A program made the position numbers and the translations under genes. Positions 1-8,744 of a stretch of 64,000 nt of DNA are shown piece by piece. The first letter of the stretch is position 1. Each line of letters opens with the position of its first letter. The notes beneath the pieces were generated by a model. It saw nothing but the letters and a program-made list of their open reading frames with translations. It was not told the origin of the DNA and did no database searches. The DNA is taken from positions 496,001 through 560,000 of the forward strand of contig NZ_CP145886.1 of NCBI RefSeq assembly GCF_038049935.1, written 5' to 3'. This DNA is from Rossellomorea sp. y25. GTDB lineage: Bacteria > Bacillota > Bacilli > Bacillales > Bacillaceae_B.

Positions 1-2
1 CG

Positions 3-848
3 CTTTTCCAATTGCCGGGACGATCCTCTATCGATGCTCTTGCATCCTGGATGGGGAGTGGCACCGTCGGCGTATTGATTACAACGAAACAATTTGAAGA
101 GGGCTACTATACAAAGCGGGAAGCAGCAGTCATTGCGACAAACTTTTCCGTTGCTTCGATCGCTTTCAGTCTTGTGATTGTCAGCTTCATCGGATTGGAA
201 TCAATGTTTGTTCAACTGTATGGGACAGTGGTGATTGCAGGGATAGCAGCTGCGGTCATATGTCCGCGTATCCCGCCTCTTTCCCGAAAGAAAGACACCT
301 ATTATGAGCCGGTTGGCATGCAAATATCCGAAACCGTTCCTGAAAATGTTTCCCGTTTTCAGTGGGGGTTTGAAAAAGCAGTAGAAAAAGCATCAGAAGT
401 GAAAAGTGTCGGAGAGGTAACGAAAAAAGGATTCCAGAACGTTCTGGATATCTGGTTTGGTCTTATTCCTTTAGTCATGGCCCTTGGAACGATCGCTTTA
501 GTGGTAGCGGAATATACTCCAGTGTTTGACATATTGGCTTATCCAATTGTTCCACTATTAGAGTTATTACAAATTCCCCAGGCGGCAGATGCGGCTCCTG
601 CCATGATCGTTGGTTTTGCAGACATGTTTTTACCTGCTGTAGTAGGGAGCGGAATTGAGAGTGAGTTAACAAGATTCATCATTGCTGCCATGTCTTTGAC
701 TCAATTAATCTACATGTCCGAGATTGGTATTCTATTAATCAAATCCAAGATTCCGATCAGCTTTTTAGATTTATTCATCATTTTTATCCAACGTACGATA
801 ATTACATTACCTATCGTCGCTTTATTGGCTCATTTCTTCTTTATGTAA
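3..848 (+). CDS. YjiH-family membrane protein (nucleoside-recognition/gate domain), 5' partial
   Basis: The reading frame is open to the left edge, so the true start lies outside the window; the TTG at 12 is only an internal Leu. About 280 residues are visible, with several hydrophobic membrane segments and the stretch GRSSIDALASWMGSG, which resembles the gate/nucleoside-recognition domain of YjiH-family inner membrane proteins. The family's substrate is not established. The gene ends 51 bases before a class III aminotransferase with no terminator between, so the two are probably cotranscribed, which suggests transport or handling of an amino compound. Family call moderate, function unknown. 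Confidence 0.7.
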   Translation, partial: LFQLPGRSSIDALASWMGSGTVGVLITTKQFEEGYYTKREAAVIATNFSVASIAFSLVIVSFIGLESMFVQLYGTVVIAGIAAAVICPRIPPLSRKKDTYYEPVGMQISETVPENVSRFQWGFEKAVEKASEVKSVGEVTKKGFQNVLDIWFGLIPLVMALGTIALVVAEYTPVFDILAYPIVPLLELLQIPQAADAAPAMIVGFADMFLPAVVGSGIESELTRFIIAAMSLTQLIYMSEIGILLIKSKIPISFLDLFIIFIQRTIITLPIVALLAHFFFM

Positions 849-899
849 GAAAATTAATATAAAACAAATTTGTCAGCCACATATATGGAGGTTACTAGA

Positions 900-2222
900 A
901 TGGAACGAACGTTTGAACAGCTTATTCAAAATATGCCTAATCGTCTGGCACCCAGTATGGCAAAGGATCACCCGAACTTACCGGTAGTAAAAGAAGAGGG
1001 GTGCTATTACTACGGGTTGGACGGAAAGAAATATCTTGATTTCACCTCTGGAATTGCCGTAACGAATGTTGGACATCGTCACCCAAAAATTGTACAAGCG
1101 ATTAAAGATGCAGCAGATGGGCTTATGCACGGCCCATCAGGTGTCATAATGTATGAATCGATCCTTCGATTGGCTGATGAGCTTGCGGAGATTCTTCCGG
1201 GAGACTTAGATAGTTTCTTCTTTGCCAATAGTGGCACGGAAGCGATCGAGGGAGGAATCAAACTTGCGAAATATGTAACGAAGCGTCCTTATGTCGTTTC
1301 CTTTACCGGCTGTTTTCACGGGCGTTCACTTGGTGCGTTAAGTGTCACGACTTCTAAAAGTAAGTATCGAAAGTTTATGCAGCCATCTGGCCTGACGTAT
1401 CAGGTTCCATATGCGAACGAAAGAGAGTGTCCCGAGGGACTTGACTCAGTCCAATATGTTGTTGAGAAGCTTGAAAAGGATTTCGAAACTCTCTTTAATC
1501 ATCAGGTCACTCCTGAAGAGGTAGCGTGCGTCATATTAGAACCTGTCCTTGGTGAAGGTGGGTACATCGTTCCTCCGAAAGCATGGCTCAAAAAAGTAAG
1601 GGAGATTTGTAATCGTCACGATATTTTACTGATTTTCGATGAAGTCCAAACAGGCTTTGGACGTACGGGAAATTGGTTTGCCGCTCAAACCTTTGATGTA
1701 ACACCGGATATCATGGCGATTGCAAAAGGGATTGCTTCGGGGCTGCCCCTGAGCGCGACGGTCGCATCGAATAAGCTCATGAAACAATGGCCACTTGGGA
1801 GCCATGGGACCACGTTTGGTGGAAATCCGATTGCGTGTTCCGTTGGACTTGCTACATTAGAAGTTATGAAGGAAGAGAATCTTCTCGATAATACGAAAAC
1901 GATGGGGGCTTATGCAGTATCAAGGCTTGAACTCCTGAAGGAAAAACATAACGTAATCGGCAGTATTCGTGCTGTGGGGTTGATGATTGGAATTGAAATC
2001 GTTCATCCTCAATCAGGGAAGCCGAATCGGGAAGGTTTGATGAACATCCTTGACCTGGCTCTTGAAAAAGGAGTGTTATTCTACCTGTGCGGCAATCATA
2101 GTGAAGTGATACGTATGATTCCGCCACTTACTGTAACGAAAGAACAAATTGATGATGGACTGCGAATGTTGGATGAAGCTATAACGGAGTACGAAGAATC
2201 GTTAATGAGCCATCTTGATTAA
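900..2222 (+). CDS. Class III PLP-dependent aminotransferase (GabT/ArgD-like)
   Basis: A 440-residue fold-type I aminotransferase that would move an amino group from an omega- or alpha-amino acid to a keto acid using pyridoxal phosphate in the cytoplasm. Visible family motifs are [17 protein letters not shown] near the N-terminus, [17 protein letters not shown] (phosphate binding), [14 protein letters not shown], and the Schiff-base lysine in [15 protein letters not shown]. The start is set at ATG 900 behind a GGAG site; an in-frame TTG at 870 lacks such a site. It closely resembles 4-aminobutyrate or ornithine-type transaminases, but the substrate cannot be read from sequence. It lies directly behind a YjiH-like gene and ends at a strong terminator. 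Confidence 0.85.
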   Translation: MERTFEQLIQNMPNRLAPSMAKDHPNLPVVKEEGCYYYGLDGKKYLDFTSGIAVTNVGHRHPKIVQAIKDAADGLMHGPSGVIMYESILRLADELAEILPGDLDSFFFANSGTEAIEGGIKLAKYVTKRPYVVSFTGCFHGRSLGALSVTTSKSKYRKFMQPSGLTYQVPYANERECPEGLDSVQYVVEKLEKDFETLFNHQVTPEEVACVILEPVLGEGGYIVPPKAWLKKVREICNRHDILLIFDEVQTGFGRTGNWFAAQTFDVTPDIMAIAKGIASGLPLSATVASNKLMKQWPLGSHGTTFGGNPIACSVGLATLEVMKEENLLDNTKTMGAYAVSRLELLKEKHNVIGSIRAVGLMIGIEIVHPQSGKPNREGLMNILDLALEKGVLFYLCGNHSEVIRMIPPLTVTKEQIDDGLRMLDEAITEYEESLMSHLD

Positions 2223-2239
2223 ATTCCCATAGCATAAGG

Positions 2240-2276
2240 AAAGGTTGATCAGTTTCACACTGATCAACCTTTTTTA
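2240..2276. terminator. Bidirectional terminator between aminotransferase and RpiR regulator
   Basis: A 12-base perfect stem AAGGTTGATCAG/CTGATCAACCTT with a short loop, followed by a T-run on the plus strand and preceded by A residues that serve the minus-strand gene. It separates two convergent genes. Confidence 0.9.
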
Positions 2277-3125
2277 TAGTCTTTTAACCGAAATAGCCTT
2301 CCTCATTTTGCGGAGTGCATCCTGACCTTCCATTTCCCTTCTCATCATCAGGTTTACATAGAGAGCATCAATTAACGTTAATTGCGCAATACGGGAAGAG
2401 AGGGCCTCGGAGCGATAGTCGGTTTCTTCGGATACGGTGAAGAGTGATGTATCGACTCTTTGGCTCAATGGTGATTTTGCAAAATTGGTGATGCAGATCG
2501 TCTTTGCCCCGGTTTCTTTGACGATGTCCAGAACCTGGAGGATATCTTTCGTTGAACCGGAATGGGAGATGAATACAGCACAATCTTCACTCGTCATTTG
2601 GGAAGCGGTCATCAACTGGATATGACTGTCGCTCGCGGCATGCACACGTAAGCCGGTTCGAATGAATTTATGATAGGCGTCAAGGGCGATGACACCGGAT
2701 CCACCACTTCCGAAAAATTCGATTGAGCGTGCGTTGATCATGATGTCCACGGCTTTCAATAGTTTCTTTTCATCAACGACCATTAACGTGTCTTCGATGG
2801 TTTTGATGTTCGATCGGAATACTTTTGTGGCAATCGTTTGAGCCGTGTCCCCTTCATCGATGCGCTCGTGAATGTCCTTAAGTCCCGTCACAATTTCTGA
2901 AGCAAGAGCGATTTTCATCGCTTGATATCCTTTAAAGCCGATTCGTTTACAAAAGCGGAAGACAGTGGAGTCCGCGACCCCTAAATCTTCTGCTAAACCA
3001 TTAATCGTTGAATGAATAATCTCAGTTGGATTTTCAAGTATATAGTCGGCAATTTTCTTCTCGGTCACGCTAAATTGAGGATAGTGTGAGCGTATACTGG
3101 CTAAACAATGCTGGTGTTGACTCAT
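2274..3125 (-). CDS. MurR/RpiR-family transcriptional regulator
   Basis: A 283-residue sugar-phosphate-responsive repressor or activator. The N-terminal helix-turn-helix domain spans about residues 1-77 (with DSTVFRFCKRIGFKGYQ as recognition region) and a SIS sugar-isomerase domain follows at about 110-250 (FFGSGGSGVIALDA, ISHSGSTKDIL). The start is ATG 3125 with AGGAG eight bases upstream; a longer frame to 3209 would run through the promoter region and has no ribosome binding site. It is divergent from the gluconate permease and kinase genes and is the obvious candidate to regulate them, replacing the GntR-type regulator used in the Bacillus subtilis gluconate operon. The effector is likely a phosphorylated sugar acid (inference). 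Confidence 0.88.
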   Translation of the reverse strand: MSQHQHCLASIRSHYPQFSVTEKKIADYILENPTEIIHSTINGLAEDLGVADSTVFRFCKRIGFKGYQAMKIALASEIVTGLKDIHERIDEGDTAQTIATKVFRSNIKTIEDTLMVVDEKKLLKAVDIMINARSIEFFGSGGSGVIALDAYHKFIRTGLRVHAASDSHIQLMTASQMTSEDCAVFISHSGSTKDILQVLDIVKETGAKTICITNFAKSPLSQRVDTSLFTVSEETDYRSEALSSRIAQLTLIDALYVNLMMRREMEGQDALRKMRKAISVKRL

Positions 3126-3194
3126 AGATATCACTCCTGTAAGGGTTTTCATAGTTTTATTATACAAGAATAATAGAAAAATAAAAATAATTTC

Positions 3195-3208
3195 TGTAAA
3201 CGGTTGCA
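3195..3208 (+). promoter_or_regulatory. cre-like catabolite repression site
   Basis: TGTAAACGGTTGCA matches the CcpA consensus TGWAARCGYTWNCW at 13 of 14 positions. It overlaps the -35 box of the gluconate promoter. A weaker 12/14 match lies at 3340-3353 (TGTAAACGTTTTAC). CcpA control of gluconate use is known in Bacillus; binding here is inferred. Confidence 0.6.
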
Positions 3209-3231
3209 AAAAGAAAAATATTTTTTATAAT
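3204..3231 (+). promoter_or_regulatory. Sigma-A promoter for the gluconate genes
   Basis: TTGCAA (3204-3209), 16-base spacer, TATAAT (3226-3231). The rest of the 306-base divergent region 3126-3431 holds the cre-like sites, the palindrome below and a long untranslated leader. Confidence 0.6.
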
Positions 3232-3240
3232 AGAGGTATA

Positions 3241-3258
3241 CAGAAAAAAATTTTCCTG
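3241..3258. promoter_or_regulatory. Candidate RpiR operator palindrome
   Basis: CAGAAAAAAATTTTCCTG is a near-palindrome of the GAA-N-TTC type seen in RpiR-family operators and lies about 10 bases after the -10 box, where a repressor would block initiation. Binding is inferred from position and symmetry only. Confidence 0.4.
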
Positions 3259-3431
3259 ATTATCTTAAACGACGAAATGAACTTCCTTTAAGCCATTTCC
3301 GTTTAGTAGATCAGAGAGTAGAAGTTACATAGAGTGAATTGTAAACGTTTTACTTTCTAATTAGTCAGGATCAACCGTTATAAAAAATCTGGCAGCCAAG
3401 CTGTCGTCATGAAAGAAAGGTAGGGATAGAG

Positions 3432-4775
3432 ATGTCTGATCAAATGCTTATTTTAGTTGCATTAGCCGGAATTTTTCTTCTATTATTTTTAGTTATTAAA
3501 ACAAAGCTTCATGCTTTTGTTGCCTTATTATTAGTGAGTTTGATTGTGGGGATCGCCGCTGGAATGCCGCTGCAGGAAGTGGTTACCTCCATTCAAAATG
3601 GAATGGGCGGGACCCTTGGATTTGTCGCTGTCGTTGTTGGTTTAGGTGCGATGTTCGGTCGTATGCTTGAGGTTTCAGGGGGAGCGGAACGATTAGCTCA
3701 AACATTGATTAATAAATTTGGTGAAGATAAAGCGCAATGGTCCCTTGGTATCACAGGTTTCTTGGTTGCCATTCCTGTATTCTTCGATGTAGGATTCATC
3801 ATTCTTGTACCGATTGTATATGGTTTGGCAAAGAAAACCGGAAAGTCTCTACTATACTATGGGATTCCATTATTAGCAGGTCTTGCTGTTACACACAGCT
3901 TCATTCCGCCAACTCCAGGACCGATTGCTGTTGCTGATTTAATTGGAGCGGATCTTGGCTGGGTTATCTTATTTGGTACTCTTGCTGGTATTCCATCCAT
4001 GATCATCGCTGGTCCACTTTTTGCAAAATTCATTTCGAAACGAATTCATGCTGTGGTTCCGGATTATATGCAAGTGGAAGAGATCGAGTATGATAAAGAG
4101 CTTCCGAGCTTTGCAATGATTGCGTCACTTATCTCGATTCCTTTAGTGTTGATCTTATTGAATACGCTTTCGGGTGTTCTATTAGATGAAGGAAATACCA
4201 TTCGTTCAATCTTGACGTTCCTGGGTCATCCGTTCGTAGCGTTAACGATTGCGACGCTATTGACGTTTACATTATTAGGAACGAGACGTGGGTATTCCCG
4301 TCAAGACGTTCAGGATATTGCGACAAAAGCACTTGAGCCGGCTGGGATCATCATCCTTGTTACAGGTGCCGGTGGAGTGTTCAAGCAGGTTCTGATCGAC
4401 TCAGGTGTCGGTGAAGTCCTTGGTGAAATGATGGCCGGTTCAAGCTTGCCTCCGATTGCCCTTGCTTTCTTAATTGCCATGGTCGTACGTGTGGCACAAG
4501 GTTCAGCGACTGTATCCATGGTCACGGCAGCAGGATTAATGAGTCCATTAATTTCCACTCTTGGTTTAGAAGGGCCGGTCCTTGGTTTAATGGTTATTTC
4601 CATTGCAGCAGGAGCAACTGTCTTCTCTCATGTGAATGACAGCGGATTCTGGTTAGTGAACCGTTATTTTGGATTAGATGTGAAAGATACGTTAAAATCA
4701 TGGACAATGATGGAAACGCTCATCGGTTTTGTAGGATTTACCGTAGTATTCATTATAGGGATATTCATCGGATAA
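3432..4775 (+). CDS. gntP: Gluconate:H+ symporter, GntP family
   Basis: A 447-residue inner-membrane permease that imports gluconate (or a related sugar acid) with protons. It consists almost entirely of hydrophobic segments; typical GntP motifs include PVFFDVGFIILVPI, HSFIPPTPGPIAVADL, AQGSATVSMVTAAG and HVNDSGFWLVNRYFGL. Length matches the family. ATG 3432 has AGGTAGGG upstream. The gluconokinase gene follows after 79 bases and completes the uptake-phosphorylation route to 6-phosphogluconate. Expression is likely set by the divergent RpiR regulator and CcpA. Confidence 0.9.
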   Translation: MSDQMLILVALAGIFLLLFLVIKTKLHAFVALLLVSLIVGIAAGMPLQEVVTSIQNGMGGTLGFVAVVVGLGAMFGRMLEVSGGAERLAQTLINKFGEDKAQWSLGITGFLVAIPVFFDVGFIILVPIVYGLAKKTGKSLLYYGIPLLAGLAVTHSFIPPTPGPIAVADLIGADLGWVILFGTLAGIPSMIIAGPLFAKFISKRIHAVVPDYMQVEEIEYDKELPSFAMIASLISIPLVLILLNTLSGVLLDEGNTIRSILTFLGHPFVALTIATLLTFTLLGTRRGYSRQDVQDIATKALEPAGIIILVTGAGGVFKQVLIDSGVGEVLGEMMAGSSLPPIALAFLIAMVVRVAQGSATVSMVTAAGLMSPLISTLGLEGPVLGLMVISIAAGATVFSHVNDSGFWLVNRYFGLDVKDTLKSWTMMETLIGFVGFTVVFIIGIFIG

Positions 4776-4854
4776 AATAGGATAGAATAATAGTGGAAGA
4801 GGGAAGAGCCATGTCGCTTCTTCCTTTTCTCTATTTATTTTGGGAGGAAGAAAG

Positions 4855-6378
4855 ATGTCAGAATTTATGATTGGTGTCGATATCGGGACAACCAGTACAA
4901 AAGCGGTACTTTTTAATGAAAAGGGAAAAGCGATATATCGTCACGGGGTCGAATATCCATTACATACACCAGCACCGGGAACGGCTGAACAGGATCCCGA
5001 AGAAATCTTCCGGGCAGTCATCAGTTGTATAAAGGAAGTGACCTCTAATACAAGTGAGAATATCTCGTTTGTGTCGTTCAGTTCTGCTATGCACAGCTTG
5101 ATCTTAGTGGATGATAAGGACCAGCCATTGACTCCTTCCATTACCTGGGCTGATAACCGCAGTGCCGAGTGGGCAGAGAAGATAAAAAAAGAAATGAACG
5201 GATTGGAGATTTATCGTAGAACCGGGACTCCCATCCATCCCATGTCCCCACTCGTGAAGCTTGCCTGGCTGCAGCATGAGGAGCCGGAATTGTTCGGGAA
5301 AGCAGCTAAGTTCATTTCAATTAAAGAATTTGTGTTCCATCGCTTTTTCGGAAAATATGTTGTGGATTATTCAATTGCATCTGCAACAGGTATGTTCCAT
5401 CTGGAAAACCTGGCCTGGGATGAAGAAGCGTTGAAGGTGGCAGGTGTCACCAATGATCAACTTTCGGTTCCTGTCTCAACAACTGAAAGCTTAGTCGGAT
5501 TGAAATCCGAGTACACGGACATGTTGGGCTTATCAGCGGACACACCGTTTGTCGTCGGAGCAAGTGACGGGGTTCTATCGAATCTTGGCGTCAACGCCAT
5601 TGAACCCGGTGTCGTAGCCGTTACGATCGGAACGAGTGGTGCGATCCGTGCTGTAACGGACCGTCCGGTAACGGATCCGAAAGGACGTATTTTCTGTTAT
5701 GCCTTGACGGATAATCATTGGGTGATTGGAGGGCCTGTCAATAACGGTGGCATGATTTTCCGTTGGGTGCGGGACGAACTGGCTTCTGCAGAGGTGGAAG
5801 TGGCGAGCCGGTTAGGGAAAGATCCTTATGAAGTCCTTACGGATATTGCTTCTAAAGTAGAACCGGGCTCGGAAGGGTTACTCTTCCATCCATATATGGC
5901 CGGGGAGCGTGCGCCTCTTTGGAACGCAAAAGCACGCGGGTCTTTCTTCGGACTCGGCATGCATCACAAAAAAGAGCATATGATACGTGCTGTATTAGAA
6001 GGAATTGTCATGAATTTATACAGCGTTCTTCTGGCGCTGGAAGAATTAATCGGAACACCGAAAAGGGTCCAGGCAACGGGTGGATTTGCCCGCTCGGAAA
6101 TTTGGCGTCAAATGCTCGCTGATGTATTTGATCAGGAAGTGGAAGTGCCGGAAAGCTTCGAAAGCTCATGTCTTGGGGCGGTGGTGCTCGGAATGTATGG
6201 CAGCGGAATGATCGACTCACTTGAGGAAGTAAGTGAAATGGTCGGTTCTGTACATTCTCATCAACCAGATCCACAGGCTACAGAAGCATATCGTAAGCTC
6301 ATGCCGATCTTTATTCGTGTACCGCGTTTATTAGAAGCCGAATATGAAGCGATCAGTGCTTATCAGGAAGGGAGCTGA
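4855..6378 (+). CDS. gntK: Gluconokinase, FGGY carbohydrate kinase family
   Basis: A 507-residue kinase that would phosphorylate gluconate to 6-phosphogluconate in the cytoplasm. The FGGY fold shows as IGVDIGTTSTKAVLF (phosphate 1) at the N-terminus, the central SDGVLSNLGV and TIGTSGAIR stretches, and RVQATGGFARSEIWRQMLADV (adenosine/phosphate 2) near the C-terminus. ATG 4855 follows GGGAGGA at good spacing; the in-frame TTG at 4840 is unlikely. It closely resembles GntK of the Bacillus gluconate operon. The stop codon lies inside the terminator stem, so it is the last gene of the unit. Confidence 0.9.
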   Translation: MSEFMIGVDIGTTSTKAVLFNEKGKAIYRHGVEYPLHTPAPGTAEQDPEEIFRAVISCIKEVTSNTSENISFVSFSSAMHSLILVDDKDQPLTPSITWADNRSAEWAEKIKKEMNGLEIYRRTGTPIHPMSPLVKLAWLQHEEPELFGKAAKFISIKEFVFHRFFGKYVVDYSIASATGMFHLENLAWDEEALKVAGVTNDQLSVPVSTTESLVGLKSEYTDMLGLSADTPFVVGASDGVLSNLGVNAIEPGVVAVTIGTSGAIRAVTDRPVTDPKGRIFCYALTDNHWVIGGPVNNGGMIFRWVRDELASAEVEVASRLGKDPYEVLTDIASKVEPGSEGLLFHPYMAGERAPLWNAKARGSFFGLGMHHKKEHMIRAVLEGIVMNLYSVLLALEELIGTPKRVQATGGFARSEIWRQMLADVFDQEVEVPESFESSCLGAVVLGMYGSGMIDSLEEVSEMVGSVHSHQPDPQATEAYRKLMPIFIRVPRLLEAEYEAISAYQEGS

Positions 6379-6399
6379 CTCATATGAGTCGGCTTTTTT
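6373..6399 (+). terminator. Terminator after gluconokinase
   Basis: Stem AGC-T-GACTCAT/ATGAGTC-G-GCT followed by six T residues; it overlaps the gntK stop codon. Confidence 0.85.
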
Positions 6400-6519
6400 C
6401 AGGTGAGGGTGGCAAGGAATCACTTAGCCAAAAATAGTTTTTTTCATGTATAATAGAAAGGAAAATACCTTTTAAGATTGAAAGTATCTATAGATAAATG
6501 TGAAAGAGAGTGAAACAAT

Positions 6520-7239
6520 ATGGGACGTAAGTGGAATAATATTAAAGAAAAGAAAGCGTCTAAGGATGCGAATACTAGTCGTATTTATGCGAAGTTCGGT
6601 CGTGAGATCTATGTTGCTGCCAAGCAAGGTGAGCCGGATCCTGAGCTGAACCAAACGCTGAAATTTGTTCTTGAGCGTGCGAAAACATACAGCGTACCGA
6701 AACATATCGTGGACCGTGCCATTGAAAAAGCAAAGGGTGGTTCAGAAGAGAACTATGACGAATTACGCTATGAAGGCTTCGGACCGAATGGTTCCATGGT
6801 CATTGTGGATGCACTGACGAACAATGTAAACCGAACTGCATCCGAAGTGCGTGCTGCTTTCGGCAAAAATGGCGGCAACATGGGTGTGAGTGGATCTGTA
6901 GCGTATATGTTCGATGCCACAGCCGTCATCGGTATTGAAGGAAAATCAGAAGAAGAAGTAATGGAAATTCTGATGGAAGCGGATGTAGACGCACGTGATA
7001 TTATCGAGGAAGATGATGCTGTGATCGTATACGCTGAACCAGATCAATTCCATGCGGTTCAAGAAGCGTTTAAAGGTGCAGGTGTGACTGAGTTTACAGT
7101 AGCGGAACTGACTATGCTTGCGCAGAATGATGTCGAACTTCCAGAAGATGGTCAAGCTCAATTCGAAAAAATGATTGATGCGATCGAAGATTTGGAAGAT
7201 GTTCAGCAGGTATATCATAATGTTGATTTAGGTGAATAA
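6520..7239 (+). CDS. YebC/PmpR-family protein (YeeN/YeeI-type)
   Basis: A 239-residue member of the TACO1/YebC/PmpR family. Family signatures are [18 protein letters not shown] at the start, [37 protein letters not shown] and [16 protein letters not shown]. Members act as transcriptional regulators in some bacteria and as translation factors that help ribosomes through difficult stretches in others. The N-terminus ([12 protein letters not shown]) fits the YeeN subgroup found as a second paralogue in Bacilli. It has its own -10-like TATAAT at 6449 and a terminator, so it is monocistronic. Confidence 0.9.
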   Translation: MGRKWNNIKEKKASKDANTSRIYAKFGREIYVAAKQGEPDPELNQTLKFVLERAKTYSVPKHIVDRAIEKAKGGSEENYDELRYEGFGPNGSMVIVDALTNNVNRTASEVRAAFGKNGGNMGVSGSVAYMFDATAVIGIEGKSEEEVMEILMEADVDARDIIEEDDAVIVYAEPDQFHAVQEAFKGAGVTEFTVAELTMLAQNDVELPEDGQAQFEKMIDAIEDLEDVQQVYHNVDLGE

Positions 7240-7246
7240 CAGAAGA

Positions 7247-7281
7247 AAGGACCCCTTATGCTGAGCGCATTTGGGGTTTTT
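7247..7281 (+). terminator. Terminator after YebC-family gene
   Basis: AGGACCCC and GGGGTTTTTT flank an inner loop; T-run follows. Stem is short but GC-rich. Confidence 0.7.
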
Positions 7282-7429
7282 TATTGGAGAACATCCCCGC
7301 TGATTATGTCACTTTACCACTTTATTTGTCGAATAGATTGAAAATTCAGCAAAATACTTCATTCTTCCTATCTGCTTTGTTATGCTAAAGAGGAATCTGA
7401 ATAAATACGTGACAAGGGGAGAGGAAAAT

Positions 7430-8701
7430 ATGGGACTAGATCAACTTGAATTACAGCAAGCAGAACAGAACGTGGATCGAAAGGAAAAAACCAAACCCTA
7501 TCTAACGGCATTGATCGGTTGGAGTCTGCCGGCAATCGAAGCGTGTACGAAGCTTAACAGGCCTTTCGTGGTTGTTGGCCCCCCTGATTTTGAGGCATAT
7601 GCAGAAAAACATGATATTGCCTTTATCGGTTGGGACTTCGATCGGTTAAATGAAGGTTCAGATCATCTTTATAAACAGCTGAAAGCAATGGGTGCGGAAG
7701 TGGCTGTTCCTTTGTATGAAGAGTGTGTGGAGTGGTCCGGGGCATTAAACTCCCGTTTCCGTAACGAACCACGCGTCTTCAACCGTTCTCTTCTATTAAG
7801 AGATAAAGGGATGATGAAGCGTAAAGCGCAAATTGCCGGAATCAAAGTAGGTGTATTCGAAGAAGCAAGGGATAAGGAAGATGTAAGAAGGTTCTTGAAA
7901 CGTGTGAATGAAGCCCTTCTGAAAGTCGAAGGAGATAAGAACGACCCCATTCACGTAAAACCTCTTGATAAAGCAGGGTCTGTCGGACACCGTGCCATTG
8001 AGAATCCGGAAGATATCGATGCTCTCACCGAGTCGGAGTTTCCGCTTCTGATGGAAAGTCATTTAGACGGACAGGAATTCTCGTGTGAAGCTTTTATTCA
8101 TAATGGAAAGATCCAATTTTTAAATATAACGGAGTATGTGCGATTAGGCTACTCTAATTTCGTACCGGCATCTCCAAGCCTTGAGGAAAAGCGTCCGATC
8201 ATCCGTGAGGCGATTCAACAGCTCATTGATGCGTTTGAGATTGAATACGGTGTTATTCATCCCGAATATTTCATTACATCAGATGGTACTCTTCATTTCG
8301 GCGAAGTCGCAGCCAGAGTCCCCGGCGGACATATCTTTGATTTGATTGAACGTGCTTATGGATTTAATGCATATCAAGCTCAAATCCTTTGCAGTGACCC
8401 CAATACAACAGAAGAAGAGCTTAGAGAGTTTTTCCCTTCTACAGGTGAAAAAGCAAAAGCCCATGCAGGTTGTTTAATGGTCCATCCTCATGTTAATTAT
8501 GTGGAGAAGCTGGAGGTACCCGATGAACTGGAGAACCATGCCTATTTTGAAAAACATGATATGTTCAGTCCTGCCCAAGGGAAGGTAGCTCAGCGAATCG
8601 GCTTCGGTAATCATTACGGAACGATCTTCTTCTACGGGGAAGACAGTGAAATCATGAGGGATCTATTAAAGGAATACGAACAGTTTAACTTCTATATTTA
8701 A
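7430..8701 (+). CDS. ATP-grasp carboxylate-amine ligase-like protein
   Basis: A 423-residue cytoplasmic protein with an ATP-grasp core. After an N-terminal pre-ATP-grasp region (about 1-110), the nucleotide-binding part shows HVKPLDKAGSVGH and LLMESHLDGQEFSCEAF, and the Mg/ATP loop is EYGVIHPEYFIT...FGEVAARVPGGHI, which resembles carboxylate-amine ligases of the BacD/carnosine-synthase type that join an amino acid or peptide to an amine with ATP. The substrate is unknown. Start ATG 7430 follows GGGGAGAGG at six bases; an upstream in-frame ATG at 7382 has no good site. It ends 43 bases before a protein with a papain-like Cys-His-Asn pattern, and the two almost certainly form one transcription unit. 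Confidence 0.75.
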   Translation: MGLDQLELQQAEQNVDRKEKTKPYLTALIGWSLPAIEACTKLNRPFVVVGPPDFEAYAEKHDIAFIGWDFDRLNEGSDHLYKQLKAMGAEVAVPLYEECVEWSGALNSRFRNEPRVFNRSLLLRDKGMMKRKAQIAGIKVGVFEEARDKEDVRRFLKRVNEALLKVEGDKNDPIHVKPLDKAGSVGHRAIENPEDIDALTESEFPLLMESHLDGQEFSCEAFIHNGKIQFLNITEYVRLGYSNFVPASPSLEEKRPIIREAIQQLIDAFEIEYGVIHPEYFITSDGTLHFGEVAARVPGGHIFDLIERAYGFNAYQAQILCSDPNTTEEELREFFPSTGEKAKAHAGCLMVHPHVNYVEKLEVPDELENHAYFEKHDMFSPAQGKVAQRIGFGNHYGTIFFYGEDSEIMRDLLKEYEQFNFYI

Positions 8702-8744
8702 TTCTCTCATCCACTGGTATTTTGATTGATAAAGGAGTTTTGAA

